A model generated the notes under the pieces. That model was given only the letters and a program-made list of their open reading frames with translations. It was not told the origin of the DNA and made no database searches. The translations under genes were made by a program, and so were the position numbers. This document shows positions 42,356-49,493 of a DNA stretch of 49,493 nt, piece after piece. How positions within the stretch are numbered: position 1 is the first letter of the stretch; the number at the start of each line of letters is the position of its first letter. Source of the DNA: Candidatus Avimonas faecium (GTDB lineage Bacteria > Bacillota > Clostridia > Oscillospirales > Acutalibacteraceae); NCBI GenBank assembly GCA_904419005.1, contig CAJFQI010000009.1:1-49493 (forward strand), read 5' to 3'.

Positions 42356-43831
42356 CTACTTTATGTCGCGGCGGCAGAAGCTGTCCCGCGCGATCCAGAG
42401 GAAACAGGCGGCGTAGATCACCACAATGGCGGCGGAAAAGCCCAGCGTCATCGTGGGATCGAGCTGGACGCCGCTTAATGGGCTGATCATAGCATGGAAC
42501 GACTCGCCGGAGAAGGGAAGGTAGGATTCGAGCGAGGTGTTCGCAAAGAACAGGAATTTGATGCCGGGAATCGCGCCGCCGTCCGAGATAAAGGCATAGA
42601 CAAGGACCAGCACGATTTCGCTGCCGTACATCAGCAGGAGGGAGACTGCGATGGCCACCGCGCTTTTGCGCGTCACGACGGACAGCATCAGCGCCAAAGC
42701 GCCGTAGGCCAATACCGGCAGCAGGAGGAGCAGAAGCTTCATCACGATGTACAGCAGATAGGGGAAGCGGACCGCCCGGCCGAAGAGGGTCATGACCTGC
42801 ATGGCGCCGATCCCCTCAAAGCCGGTCAGGATGCCGCTGAGAAGGAACGAGAGGACAAACAGCGCGGCCACGGTAATCAGGGTGATTTCCAGCAGGATTG
42901 CCGCCTTGGCCCAGAAGATCCTTTGACGGCGATGGGGGGTGATAAGCAGGAGCTTTACGGTGCCCGTGCTGAATTCGGTGGAGACGATCCCCCCGGCCAG
43001 GACGATCAGCAGCAGGGTAACCAGCTTCATGGAAAGCTCTACGTTTTCCAGCTGGCCGAGGAAGGAGCTGCTCCGTACCGGCGGCGTGTCGGTGGCGATA
43101 CGCAGGGTGGAGACGGCGATTCCCTGCTCGAGTTCGGCCCGCTTATTCTGGGTCAGGAGTTCGCCGTTGTATTCCCCCTGGAGCAGCGCCAGCTTGCTGG
43201 CGTAAATCGAATCAATCTCAAAGAACTTCCAGTTTTCGGAGGTGGATATCCCGTATCCGGAATCGGGCGGGACGTCGTATTGCAGGTACATTTGATACAT
43301 CTCTATAGCAATCTGCTTTTCCTCCTCGGTGTCGGAGAGGGTATAGCCCGACTCCAGGTCGTTGATCTTCTGGTTGACGTAGGCGCGCCAATCGTTCGCC
43401 TGCATCATAGCCATCAGCGCGTCCATGCGCTCTTGGGTTTCGGCATCCGGCGCGGGGATCACGCCGTCCGCTGCGTTTCCGGACGGGTCGGCGGACACAC
43501 CGGAATATTTCATCTCCAGATATTCCCGTATGGCGCCGCTCCGCCAATCCGACGGCGTAAGCTCGTTTTCCAGCTGGAAGATCATGACCTCCCGCTCTTT
43601 CGCCGCGTCTAGGTTGTTCGGCTCCTCGTTGAGGACCATCGTGTAATACGCAATATCGCTTTCGTAGCTCCGGCGCCAGTCCTCCCAGGTCTGGACATAG
43701 GAATTGCCTGCACGGAGCCAGTGCGAAAAGGCCAGTATGAGCAGGGACAGCGCGGCGATGATGCCGGCGAGGATCCAGGTGGAAGGCTTCTTGTACAGCT
43801 TGAGCCGTTCGTTTCTGATCAGGTTACCCAA
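42356..43831 (-). CDS. ABC-2-type transporter permease
   Basis: 491 residues. An N-terminal membrane helix (about 20-37) is followed by a long extracytoplasmic region of roughly 220 residues rich in Glu, Trp and Tyr, then five to six membrane helices in the second half (for example VTLLLIVLAGGIVSTEFSTGT, the ABC2_membrane signature region, and ILLEITLITVAALFVLSFLL). This layout matches ABC-2 family permeases of the NatB/YhaP kind. It overlaps the ATPase gene by 8 bp. Substrate unknown; bacitracin/antimicrobial or sodium export is common for such pairs. Confidence 0.85.
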   Translation of the reverse strand: MGNLIRNERLKLYKKPSTWILAGIIAALSLLILAFSHWLRAGNSYVQTWEDWRRSYESDIAYYTMVLNEEPNNLDAAKEREVMIFQLENELTPSDWRSGAIREYLEMKYSGVSADPSGNAADGVIPAPDAETQERMDALMAMMQANDWRAYVNQKINDLESGYTLSDTEEEKQIAIEMYQMYLQYDVPPDSGYGISTSENWKFFEIDSIYASKLALLQGEYNGELLTQNKRAELEQGIAVSTLRIATDTPPVRSSSFLGQLENVELSMKLVTLLLIVLAGGIVSTEFSTGTVKLLLITPHRRQRIFWAKAAILLEITLITVAALFVLSFLLSGILTGFEGIGAMQVMTLFGRAVRFPYLLYIVMKLLLLLLPVLAYGALALMLSVVTRKSAVAIAVSLLLMYGSEIVLVLVYAFISDGGAIPGIKFLFFANTSLESYLPFSGESFHAMISPLSGVQLDPTMTLGFSAAIVVIYAACFLWIARDSFCRRDIK

Positions 43832-44744
43832 CGACGTTGCCCCCTCCCGTAATTTCCATGAAGCTTTGCTCCAGCGACGCGCCGACGACCGTCAGGCCGT
43901 AGACGGCGACCTCGTTTTCCATCAGCCGGCGGTTAAGCGCGGGGATCTCGTCCTCGCTGACCCGCAGGTCGATGTGGTCGGCGGCGATGTCCACAAGGCG
44001 GTCGGGCATCTGGGCGCGCAGGAGCTGGGCCGCCTTGTCAAGCGGGCGGACGATATAGCGGTATACGCCGGAGCCGCTCTGCTGCATCAGCTGCTCCACC
44101 GAGCTGACCTGGAGGATCTGCCCGGCGTTGATGATGCACACCGTGTCGCAGATCTGCTGCATCTCCTGCAAAATATGGCTGGAGACCAGCACCGACAGCC
44201 CGGTATTGTGCGCCAGGCTTTTCAGAAGGTCCCGCACCTCTTTGATCCCGGCGGGATCAAGGCCGTTGGTGGGTTCGTCAAGGATCAGGATCTTGGGGCT
44301 GTGGAGCAGCGCCTGTGCGATGCCCAGCCGCTGCTTCATTCCCAGCGAATAGGTCTTGAATTTTTCCATAATGCGCTTATGCATCCCGACCATCTCGGCT
44401 ACCTCGTCAATGCGCCCGCGTGGCGCTCCGCAGGCCCGCGCCTGCAGGAGAAGGTTGTCGTAGCCCGAAAGATAACCGTACATATCCGGGTTTTCAACAA
44501 TGCCGCTGATGTTTTTCATCGCTTGGGGGAATTGCTTTTCAATATCGTATCCCGCCGCGGTGATGCTGCCGCTGTCGATGGACAGCAAGCCGAGGATCAT
44601 TTTAATCGTGGTGGTTTTTCCCGCGCCGTTGGGGCCAAGGAAGCCAAAAACCTCGCCTTCTTTCACCGAAAAGGAAAGGTCGGGAATGATGACCCGCCTG
44701 CCGAAGGCTTTGCGTACATTTTTTAATACAAGTACGTCGTTCAT
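43824..44744 (-). CDS. ABC transporter ATP-binding protein
   Basis: 306 residues. Walker A GPNGAGKTT, Q-loop SGIVENPDMYG, signature YSLGMKQRL, Walker B ILILDEPTNGLDP and H-loop VSSHIL are all present. The last 90 residues form the DUF4162-like C-terminal extension of exporter ATPases of this class. Partner of the permease downstream (8-bp overlap) and 12 bp after the small membrane-anchored protein. Start: ATG with GGAGGC ahead. Confidence 0.93.
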   Translation of the reverse strand: MNDVLVLKNVRKAFGRRVIIPDLSFSVKEGEVFGFLGPNGAGKTTTIKMILGLLSIDSGSITAAGYDIEKQFPQAMKNISGIVENPDMYGYLSGYDNLLLQARACGAPRGRIDEVAEMVGMHKRIMEKFKTYSLGMKQRLGIAQALLHSPKILILDEPTNGLDPAGIKEVRDLLKSLAHNTGLSVLVSSHILQEMQQICDTVCIINAGQILQVSSVEQLMQQSGSGVYRYIVRPLDKAAQLLRAQMPDRLVDIAADHIDLRVSEDEIPALNRRLMENEVAVYGLTVVGASLEQSFMEITGGGNVVG

Positions 44745-44756
44745 TGCTCCGCCTCC

Positions 44757-45344
44757 TTAATAATAGGCGTTCATGGACATGCCGCTGATCCGGTAAATTT
44801 TCCAGACGCCGTCGGTTTTTTTGCATACGATGCTCAGATTCAGCACTTCGTCCGCCGTTCCCTCTTTGGCTTTTTCCAGTGAGTAATCCCAGAATTTCCC
44901 TTGGCTTCCTGTGTATTTCCGATAGATGGAAACGATGGCGGTATCCTGCTCAATCTGGCAGTTTACCTGACTCTTCTGTAATTGACCGCGGTTATAAATG
45001 GCTTGCATTTCCAGTTCCTGCAGCTTCAGGATTTCTTCCATTCCGTCGGGGAAATCGGCCGCATAAGAGGAATCGGCCGCAAATAGAGGCTTTAGCTGCT
45101 CCTGGATTTCCTGCTGCTTTTTCTCCCGCGCGCCGTCGCTTTGCAGGGAAGAGATTTCCTCTTCGCTCAGCATGCTGTTGTCAAGCATCAGCGTGCACAC
45201 GCTTTGGGCGAGCTCCTCAACCGCTTTTTTCTCAGGCAAGAGCATCGCTTGCGTGACTAAGACGTAAACGGCGACGATCGCCAGCAACGCTACTGAGACG
45301 ACAAGGCCGCGGTTTACCCTGCGCCAGAAAGGCTTTTTCTCCAT
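44757..45344 (-). CDS. membrane-anchored extracytoplasmic protein of ABC operon
   Basis: 195 residues, not assigned to a family. One N-terminal membrane helix (about 14-33, VVSVALLAIVAVYVLVTQAM) with basic residues before it puts the rest outside. The middle is helical and acidic; the end (YRKYTGSQGKFWDYSLEKA ... KTDGVWKIYRISG) looks like an NTF2-like or small beta domain. First gene of the exporter operon, so possibly an accessory or sensor subunit. Start: ATG 45344 with AGAGGGG 8 bases ahead; a GTG two codons earlier is too close. On the minus strand TATAAT near 45392-45397 is the likely -10. Confidence 0.65.
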   Translation of the reverse strand: MEKKPFWRRVNRGLVVSVALLAIVAVYVLVTQAMLLPEKKAVEELAQSVCTLMLDNSMLSEEEISSLQSDGAREKKQQEIQEQLKPLFAADSSYAADFPDGMEEILKLQELEMQAIYNRGQLQKSQVNCQIEQDTAIVSIYRKYTGSQGKFWDYSLEKAKEGTADEVLNLSIVCKKTDGVWKIYRISGMSMNAYY

Positions 45345-45881
45345 GGGCACATCCCCTCTTTCCTAATGGTGATCGGGTTACTGTACTATGTATTATAACA
45401 CAGCTATTACAAAAGGGAAGGGGATTTGCATTCTTTTCCGGCTTCTTCATTAAATCTTAAAGATCTCCTTTTCCATGGGATATTTTAAGGAGATTACAAA
45501 AAATCATCCGTTTTTTGATTCGCTCGCTTTGCACTACGACGGCAACTGGTGCGTTGAAGGGCTCACCATAAGCGGGCAGGATTTCAAGAACGTCTCCTCA
45601 TCTTATGGATTACGCCGGGTGGATTGAATACGCCCCCTTTCCCCATCCTGCGCGGCGAGTAGGCCGCCGTCTGTGCCGCTGCGGAAAGAAATTCTGGGGG
45701 CGGGAGATCCAAAGGGGGGATTTGCGGCACGCCTTGCGGAAAAAGGCGGTTTCTGTTAAGATGTATAAGAATATACGTCTAAACCATCTAGCAGTACTTC
45801 TAAAGGGAACCGCCGGCTTTAAAAATCCCACGCTTTACGCAGGGGCAACAGGGCCGGGCGGGGAAAGGAGCGATATAGAGT
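45345..45881. other. 537-bp region with promoter and a gene-like remnant
   Basis: Left part: probable minus-strand promoter of the ABC operon. Middle: the 50-codon coding-like frame at 45475-45627. Right part, up to 45880: nothing clear; the longer plus-strand frame starting at 45605 lacks a ribosome site and overlaps the next gene. Confidence 0.4.
45475..45627 (+). pseudogene. short coding-like fragment, possible gene remnant
   Basis: A 50-codon frame with natural-looking composition: it reads KEITKNHPFFDSLALHYDG, then NWCVEGLTISGQDFKNVSSS and ends YGLRRVD before TGA. The segment 'ISGQDFKNV...YGLR' has the look of an exported SpoIID-like or beta-domain fragment, but I cannot assign it. The ATG has no clear ribosome site and the frame closes where a longer family would continue, so a decayed gene is the best guess; a genuine 50-residue protein is the alternative. 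Confidence 0.3.
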
Positions 45882-46202
45882 ATGTCCTCATCCAACAGCA
45901 CCGCCCGGATCATTACCATTTTGGATTACGTTGGGTTTCTATGCCTGCTGGGGCTGTTTATTGAAAGGGAGGATGCCGACGTCCGTTTTCATACCAACCA
46001 GGGCTTAATCCTGTTTGTTTTTGAAATCGCGGCCGGCATCCTCAGCCTGATCTTGGGCTTTATCCCCTTGGCGGGCTCGCTTTTGAGCGGGCTTCTGGGG
46101 GTTCTCTGCTTGGTATACATGATCCTGGGGATCCTCAATGCGGTCAACGGCCAGCGCAGGCCGCTGCCGGTGATCGGGACGCTGTTCACGTTTATCCGCT
46201 GA
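45882..46202 (+). CDS. small membrane protein, DUF4870/Tic20-like
   Basis: 106 residues with three predicted membrane helices (about 9-27, 42-62, 64-90). The phrase DADVRFHTNQGLILFVFEI after the first helix matches the DUF4870 pattern 'vrFHa.Qall.fi', and VYMILGILNAVNGQRRPLPVIG closes it. Function unknown. The ATG is preceded by AAAGGAGCGATATAGAGT. It lies just upstream of ssrA; the hairpin at 46375-46413 would end its transcript. Confidence 0.8.
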   Translation: MSSSNSTARIITILDYVGFLCLLGLFIEREDADVRFHTNQGLILFVFEIAAGILSLILGFIPLAGSLLSGLLGVLCLVYMILGILNAVNGQRRPLPVIGTLFTFIR

Positions 46203-46368
46203 AGACGGCCTTTCCTTCTCAAAAAAGATGGCCTGGCGTCAGCTCATGGAAGCCCGCCAGGGGAGACCGCCCGGCCAGCCGTTTTCTTTAAAGGCAGGAT
46301 TGGCGTCCTTTGGAGCCTCTTTTCCAATACGATTAAAATTTCCGGTGGATTTCCGCCAAACTTTATGG

Positions 46369-46413
46369 TATAATAAATGCCGCTGCCCGCGAAATGCGGC
46401 AGTGGCATTTTTT
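46369..46413 (+). promoter_or_regulatory. ssrA promoter -10 abutting a terminator hairpin
   Basis: TATAAT at 46369-46374 (weak -35) is followed at once by a 13-bp stem AAATGCCGCTGCC / GGCAGTGGCATTT (one G-U) and T6, ending 5 bases before the mature tmRNA. Read-through RNA forms the whole terminator; RNA begun from this -10 (near 46381) would lack half of the left arm. Confidence 0.6.
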
Positions 46414-46417
46414 CTAT

Positions 46418-46766
46418 GGGGGCGTAAAGGTTTCGACGGGGATTGTGAACCTGGGTAAGCGAGTAGCGGGGCAGGGCCGCTTTAAAACCTGCAACCTTAT
46501 AAATTAAACAACAACAACTCTGTTGCTGTCGCGGCCTAATTAGGCTGCCGTCTTTACCTGTCATACCGCGGGCGGGATAAAGGCGTCGATGAGCGGTGAA
46601 CGTGAACGGGGGAGGGCCGCGGCTCCCGTCATGACCAAGCGGCTACCGTAACAGGAAGCCTGCCTTTCGGCGTCCTGTGAGGGGAATCCCAAAGGATCGG
46701 CTGCACTCGGAGAAAGCCCAGGTAAGTGATTTTCGGACAGGGGTTCGACTCCCCTCGCCTCCACCA
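46418..46766 (+). ncRNA. ssrA: transfer-messenger RNA (tmRNA)
   Basis: The one-piece tmRNA that rescues stalled ribosomes with SmpB. The 5' tRNA-like part is GGGGGCGTAAAGGTTTCGAC, the 3' part ends GGTTCGACTCCCCTCGCCTC-CACCA with an encoded CCA. The acceptor stem pairs GGGGGCG with CGCCTCC (one G-U). The T-arm sequence is GGTTCGACTCC. The tag frame inside ends NNNNSVAVAA before TAATTAG; the exact resume codon is not certain. Length 349 nt, typical. A terminator follows at 46775. Confidence 0.96.
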
Positions 46767-46774
46767 TATGGACA

Positions 46775-46829
46775 GAGGTCGAAATTTGGAACTCAAACAT
46801 GAGACATCCAAATTTCGGCCTCTTTTTCT
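46775..46829 (+). terminator. terminator after ssrA
   Basis: Stem GAGGTCGAAATTTGGA / TCCAAATTTCGGCCTC (one G-U), 16-base loop, then TTTTTCT. Confidence 0.88.
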
Positions 46830-46867
46830 ATGCCGAAAACCGAGGATTCAAGCCACATTTTCGTAGT

Positions 46868-48138
46868 TGTCCTCTTTTGTAGAAATGGGACATCCAAAAA
46901 GAAAAATGGAAAAACTGAAATGTAAAAATGAAAGCGGATCAAATCCGAACCCGGAATTCTCATGTTCTTGAGGATTCCTTTTCTTTTATCCAGTAATCCT
47001 GCTCTGCCTGTTCCGGAGTTTTATATTGCAGGGTGGAATGAGGGCGTTCAGCATTGTAGAAGGCGATAAAATGGGCAATTCCCCTCATCAGATCCGCTTC
47101 CGACATATAGTGCCTGCGGTACAGCTCTTCTTTTTTGAAAATGGAGAAGAACGCTTCGGAGACTGCATTGTCATGGGGACGAGCTGTCCGGGAAAAAGAC
47201 TGTTCTACCCCAAAGTCCTCCAGCAGGTGAACGAACGCATAGGACATATACTGCGTTCCACGATCACTATGGAACATGAGTTCTGCCTTTGGCTGCCTAC
47301 CTGCGTAGGCCTGTTTAAACGTCTTTGTAAGCAGTTGGGTGCTGCTTTTATGCGAGATTCGATAGGAAATCACTTTCCGTGAAAACAGGTCTATGATGAC
47401 GCAGAGATAATAATACTTGTCACGGAATTTAAAAACAGTGATATCGCTGACCCAGACTTGATTCGGCCGCTCGGTTTGGAACTGCTGCTGCAGGAAATTT
47501 CTGTTTTGTCCTTTCTCCCATTTTTTATATTCTTTCTTTGCAGTAGTGCTGACACTGCCGATTCCCAACTCCTTCATAAGCTGAGAGACATACTTTTTGC
47601 TGGTTTTGACCCCTTGATTTTGGAGAATAGCGGTGATCTTGCCCGCCCCATAGATTTGTCCGCTATCATCATAAATGCTTTGAATCTGTGTTTTCAACTC
47701 CGCCCGCCGCTTAGCCGCAAGTGTGTCGCCTTTCTTATTTCGGAAAATGTGGTTGTAGAAAGTGCTGCGTGAGACCTCCAGTGCGTCACACAGGGTATGC
47801 ACGCTAAACTGCCCGTAAAGCGTCTCCATGGCCTTGAGTTTTTCCTGCAAAGGCGAGGAAACCGTACAACTGACCGACTTTAAAACCTGAACCATATCCT
47901 CCAATTTGATGATCCTTCTTTTCATGTATAAGAATTCTTGCGGGGTAACTACTGTGCCTGTATCGGTTATCGTCTGTTGATAGTCTTGTATCCAGCGATA
48001 GAAGGTGCTGCGGGGAATTTGGTTCTTGTTACAGATTGAAAGCACTGTTTCTCCATCCTGGTAGCGTTTGACGAAAGCTATTTTCTCTTCTTTGGTGAAT
48101 TTCATTAAGGTTACCTCCTCATGTGTTTTATAGGGACA
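46868..48138 (-). mobile_element. IS3-family insertion sequence
   Basis: About 1.27 kb, the normal IS3 size, carrying one transposase gene on the minus strand. Proposed ends are TGTCC...GGACA with TAGT directly repeated outside both (46864-46867 and 48139-48142), a 4-bp target duplication within the 3-5 bp IS3 range. Inverted-repeat similarity beyond the first 5 bases is poor, so the ends are less sure than the element. It lies just beyond the tmRNA terminator. Confidence 0.7.
46960..48105 (-). CDS. IS3-family transposase, single fused frame
   Basis: 381 residues. Order: N-terminal HTH (MKFTKEEKIAFVKRYQDGET, STFYRWIQDY), a leucine-zipper-like segment (about 60-85), a second HTH_21 segment, then the rve integrase core with the DDE triad: Asp in WVSDITVF, Asp in FHSDRGTQY and Glu in NAVSEAFFSIFKKE. 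Most IS3 members make OrfAB by -1 frameshifting; here both parts are in one frame. The start is the ATG at 48105 behind AGGAGGTAACCTTA. Apparently intact, so the element may still be active. Confidence 0.93.
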   Translation of the reverse strand: MKFTKEEKIAFVKRYQDGETVLSICNKNQIPRSTFYRWIQDYQQTITDTGTVVTPQEFLYMKRRIIKLEDMVQVLKSVSCTVSSPLQEKLKAMETLYGQFSVHTLCDALEVSRSTFYNHIFRNKKGDTLAAKRRAELKTQIQSIYDDSGQIYGAGKITAILQNQGVKTSKKYVSQLMKELGIGSVSTTAKKEYKKWEKGQNRNFLQQQFQTERPNQVWVSDITVFKFRDKYYYLCVIIDLFSRKVISYRISHKSSTQLLTKTFKQAYAGRQPKAELMFHSDRGTQYMSYAFVHLLEDFGVEQSFSRTARPHDNAVSEAFFSIFKKEELYRRHYMSEADLMRGIAHFIAFYNAERPHSTLQYKTPEQAEQDYWIKEKESSRT

Positions 48139-48432
48139 TAGTAACACGAGGAGCGCAGGGATTTAAAATTACTGTTCATTTCATCAAGAAGCAGGCATAG
48201 AGAGACGCTGACAGTTTGGACGCTGCCAGTGTCTCTCTGTGCCTGCTTTCCTCGTTGAGAAATGGGTCGATTTGTGATATAATTATATTGTCTTATCCGA
48301 TAAATAATTTTGTCACTTACTAAAACTCACATTTTGCTATGGATGATTTGTTCAGTATAATACAAAAATATAGCGGCAGATATTTTAAGAGTTGCAGATC
48401 AGGCAAGCGATCATTATTAAAGGAAGTTTTGT
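48106..48432 (+). other. IS end, large hairpin and AT-rich leader
   Basis: Holds the right IS end (48138), the 60-bp inverted repeat at 48189-48248, and from 48250 an AT-rich leader with several TATAAT-like sequences that should carry the promoter of the DUF2971 gene. No gene seen. Confidence 0.5.
48189..48248 (+). repeat. 26-bp inverted repeat with wobble pairs
   Basis: Arms beginning AAGCAGGCATAGAGAGACGC and ending with the reverse GTCTCTCTGTGCCTGCTT; 8-base loop TTTGGACG. Of three deviations, two are G-U pairs in the plus-strand RNA and one is A-C, so it looks selected as RNA read on the plus strand. No U-tract follows. Confidence 0.65.
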
Positions 48433-49257
48433 ATGATTCCAAAGTATTTATATCATTATACGAGCATTGATACAGTAAAGAAAATACTGCAATCGCGCAA
48501 AATACGATTTTCTCGTTTAGATTTACTTAATGATCCATATGAAGGAAAGTTTATAATTCCAGAAATTAGCTTATATCAAAAAGAGTTTAGCAAGTTGGTT
48601 TATTGTTCTTGTTGGAATGCAGATGAAGCCGAGAATGTAAATTTATGGCATATTTATACCGGTATGAATGGTGTCAGAATCAAAATTAAATCGTCGATGT
48701 TTGCAAAAGAAATTTCATTGACAGAGCAAAAAAGTGGTTTTGTTCCCTTGAGTTTAATATCATCTGTAGATTCTGACACTGTTACTGCTAATATAGAATT
48801 AATATCATCTAAAATTTCCAAAACCGTTGAGGCCAAGATTGACAAAGTTTATGGTCCTATAAAAATATCATATGTAAGTAATTTTGGAAATACATATGAT
48901 TCTGTTATAGGAAAATCGATTGCAAACCGCGGGACAGAGAGTCAATTCGAAATGTATGATATAGATTTCAAAGAATTAGGAATAAAAAAAGTAAATCATT
49001 GGGAATACGAACATGAATGGAGATATAAGATTCTTCCTTTCATTGAGGTTCATGGAAGCAAAAATGTATTATTAAGTGCTATTAATATTGACGCTCCTAA
49101 TTATATAGATATACCATTTATAGAAGCAATTGAAGAAATTTTACTTGCACCGCAAGTATCTGATGAAGACCATAACGGTTTAATACAATTTGTGAAGTCT
49201 CTTAACATTGATGTGCCAATACGATGCAGCGATATACAATACAGAAGAAAAAAGTGA
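48433..49257 (+). CDS. DUF2971 domain protein (AT-rich, likely acquired)
   Basis: 274 residues. The N-terminus YLYHYTSIDTVKKILQSRKI, then RFSRLDLLNDPYEG, is diagnostic of DUF2971; NHWEYEHEWRYKI is the later conserved block. Function is unknown; genes of this family often sit in mobile or defence-rich regions. Base composition is far more AT-rich (about one third GC by eye, AAA/ATA/TTA codons) than the rest of the window, a clear sign of horizontal transfer. ATG preceded by AAAGGAAGTTTT. It is downstream of ssrA and the IS element, on the opposite strand to the transposase. Confidence 0.88.
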   Translation: MIPKYLYHYTSIDTVKKILQSRKIRFSRLDLLNDPYEGKFIIPEISLYQKEFSKLVYCSCWNADEAENVNLWHIYTGMNGVRIKIKSSMFAKEISLTEQKSGFVPLSLISSVDSDTVTANIELISSKISKTVEAKIDKVYGPIKISYVSNFGNTYDSVIGKSIANRGTESQFEMYDIDFKELGIKKVNHWEYEHEWRYKILPFIEVHGSKNVLLSAINIDAPNYIDIPFIEAIEEILLAPQVSDEDHNGLIQFVKSLNIDVPIRCSDIQYRRKK

Positions 49258-49331
49258 ATATAGGAAAGAATTTGGAACTTTAAAATGAGATATTGAAAGA
49301 TGAAAATAGACTTGTTCAAAACCTGTTATTC

Positions 49332-49493
49332 TCATTTTTCAGCGGGTATCTTTTTTGTCAACGCTTCCCAGATGGACATTACACGAACACCTACTTTTTC
49401 AAAGGCGGCTTTGCCGTAAGGGTGTGGCTGTGATGTCAAAACAGAACCAGCGGGCCAAGGTACTATGTACTTTGGCCCGCTGGCTTTTTTATG
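49332..49493 (-). CDS. possible C-terminal fragment of a gene entering from the right edge
   Basis: The minus strand is open for 53 codons from the edge to TGA at 49334-49332. It reads ...GSVLTSQPHPYGKAAFEKVG, then VRVMSIWEALTKKIPAEK, which looks protein-like. Against this, the same bases hold a plus-strand terminator (49447-49490). I cannot name a family; a terminator with a chance open frame is equally possible. Confidence 0.3.
   Translation of the reverse strand, partial: HKKASGPKYIVPWPAGSVLTSQPHPYGKAAFEKVGVRVMSIWEALTKKIPAEK
49447..49490 (+). terminator. intrinsic terminator at right edge
   Basis: 17-bp stem CCAGCGGGCCAAGGTAC / GTACTTTGGCCCGCTGG (one G-U), loop TAT, then C and T6. It would end plus-strand transcription from the DUF2971 gene. 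Confidence 0.75.

Noticed and set aside
45605-45964. 119-codon plus-strand frame
   Set aside because: No ribosome site, and it runs into the DUF4870-like gene in another frame.

Overview
The window looks like chromosomal DNA of a GC-rich (about 60 % by eye) Clostridia member, most likely Oscillospiraceae/Ruminococcaceae. The grounds are AAAGGA/AGGAGG ribosome binding sites, frequent GTG and TTG starts, classical -10 TATAAT promoters, many U-tailed intrinsic terminators, and family content such as DUF3737, DUF6062, MocR-type PdxR, CsoR and SipW/TasA-like proteins. Taxonomy is inferred from protein character only.

Layout. 1-5.0 kb: end of a DUF3737 gene, an iron alcohol dehydrogenase, an Fe-S aldo/keto reductase, and a uroporphyrinogen-decarboxylase-fold protein behind a perfect catabolite-type operator. 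5.0-8.0 kb: copper efflux operon copA-csoR-HMA (minus strand) with a CsoR-type operator exactly filling the promoter spacer. 8.0-13.7 kb: small membrane protein, sugar isomerase-like TIM barrel, a DUF6514-like protein, nrdR, an FAD amino-acid-oxidase-like protein and a secreted GH25 lysozyme with a threonine-rich linker.

14.4-23.4 kb is the most distinctive block. It holds a complete tyrosine integrase, an Xre regulator, a SipW-type signal peptidase, four TasA-like SipW-class exported proteins, a large secreted vWA protein, a protein with a sortase-like PPQTG anchor, and a second tyrosine-recombinase-like protein that lacks the catalytic tyrosine. Three copies of a 19-25 bp dyad repeat lie around the integrase and regulator genes. 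This looks like an exported fibre/adhesin system carried with recombination genes.

23.6-34.6 kb is housekeeping: class II aldolase, OGG-type glycosylase, DUF6062, an RlmB-type rRNA methyltransferase, an EF-G paralogue and a histidine phosphatase. Among these sits a 968-residue protein that has the fold signature of a P1B-type ATPase but has lost all its catalytic motifs. 34.8-37.9 kb: PdxR divergent from pdxST, with three AAACTGGC half-sites between them. 38.0-42.1 kb: metF, a separate MetH activation-domain protein and metH (minus strand), a split methionine synthase system. 42.3-45.3 kb: an ABC-2 exporter with a small membrane-anchored partner.

45.9-49.5 kb: small membrane protein, tmRNA gene (ssrA), then an IS3-family element with a candidate TAGT target duplication, and a strikingly AT-rich DUF2971 gene. 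The AT-rich part downstream of ssrA is probably horizontally acquired. No CRISPR array, tRNA or rRNA gene was seen.
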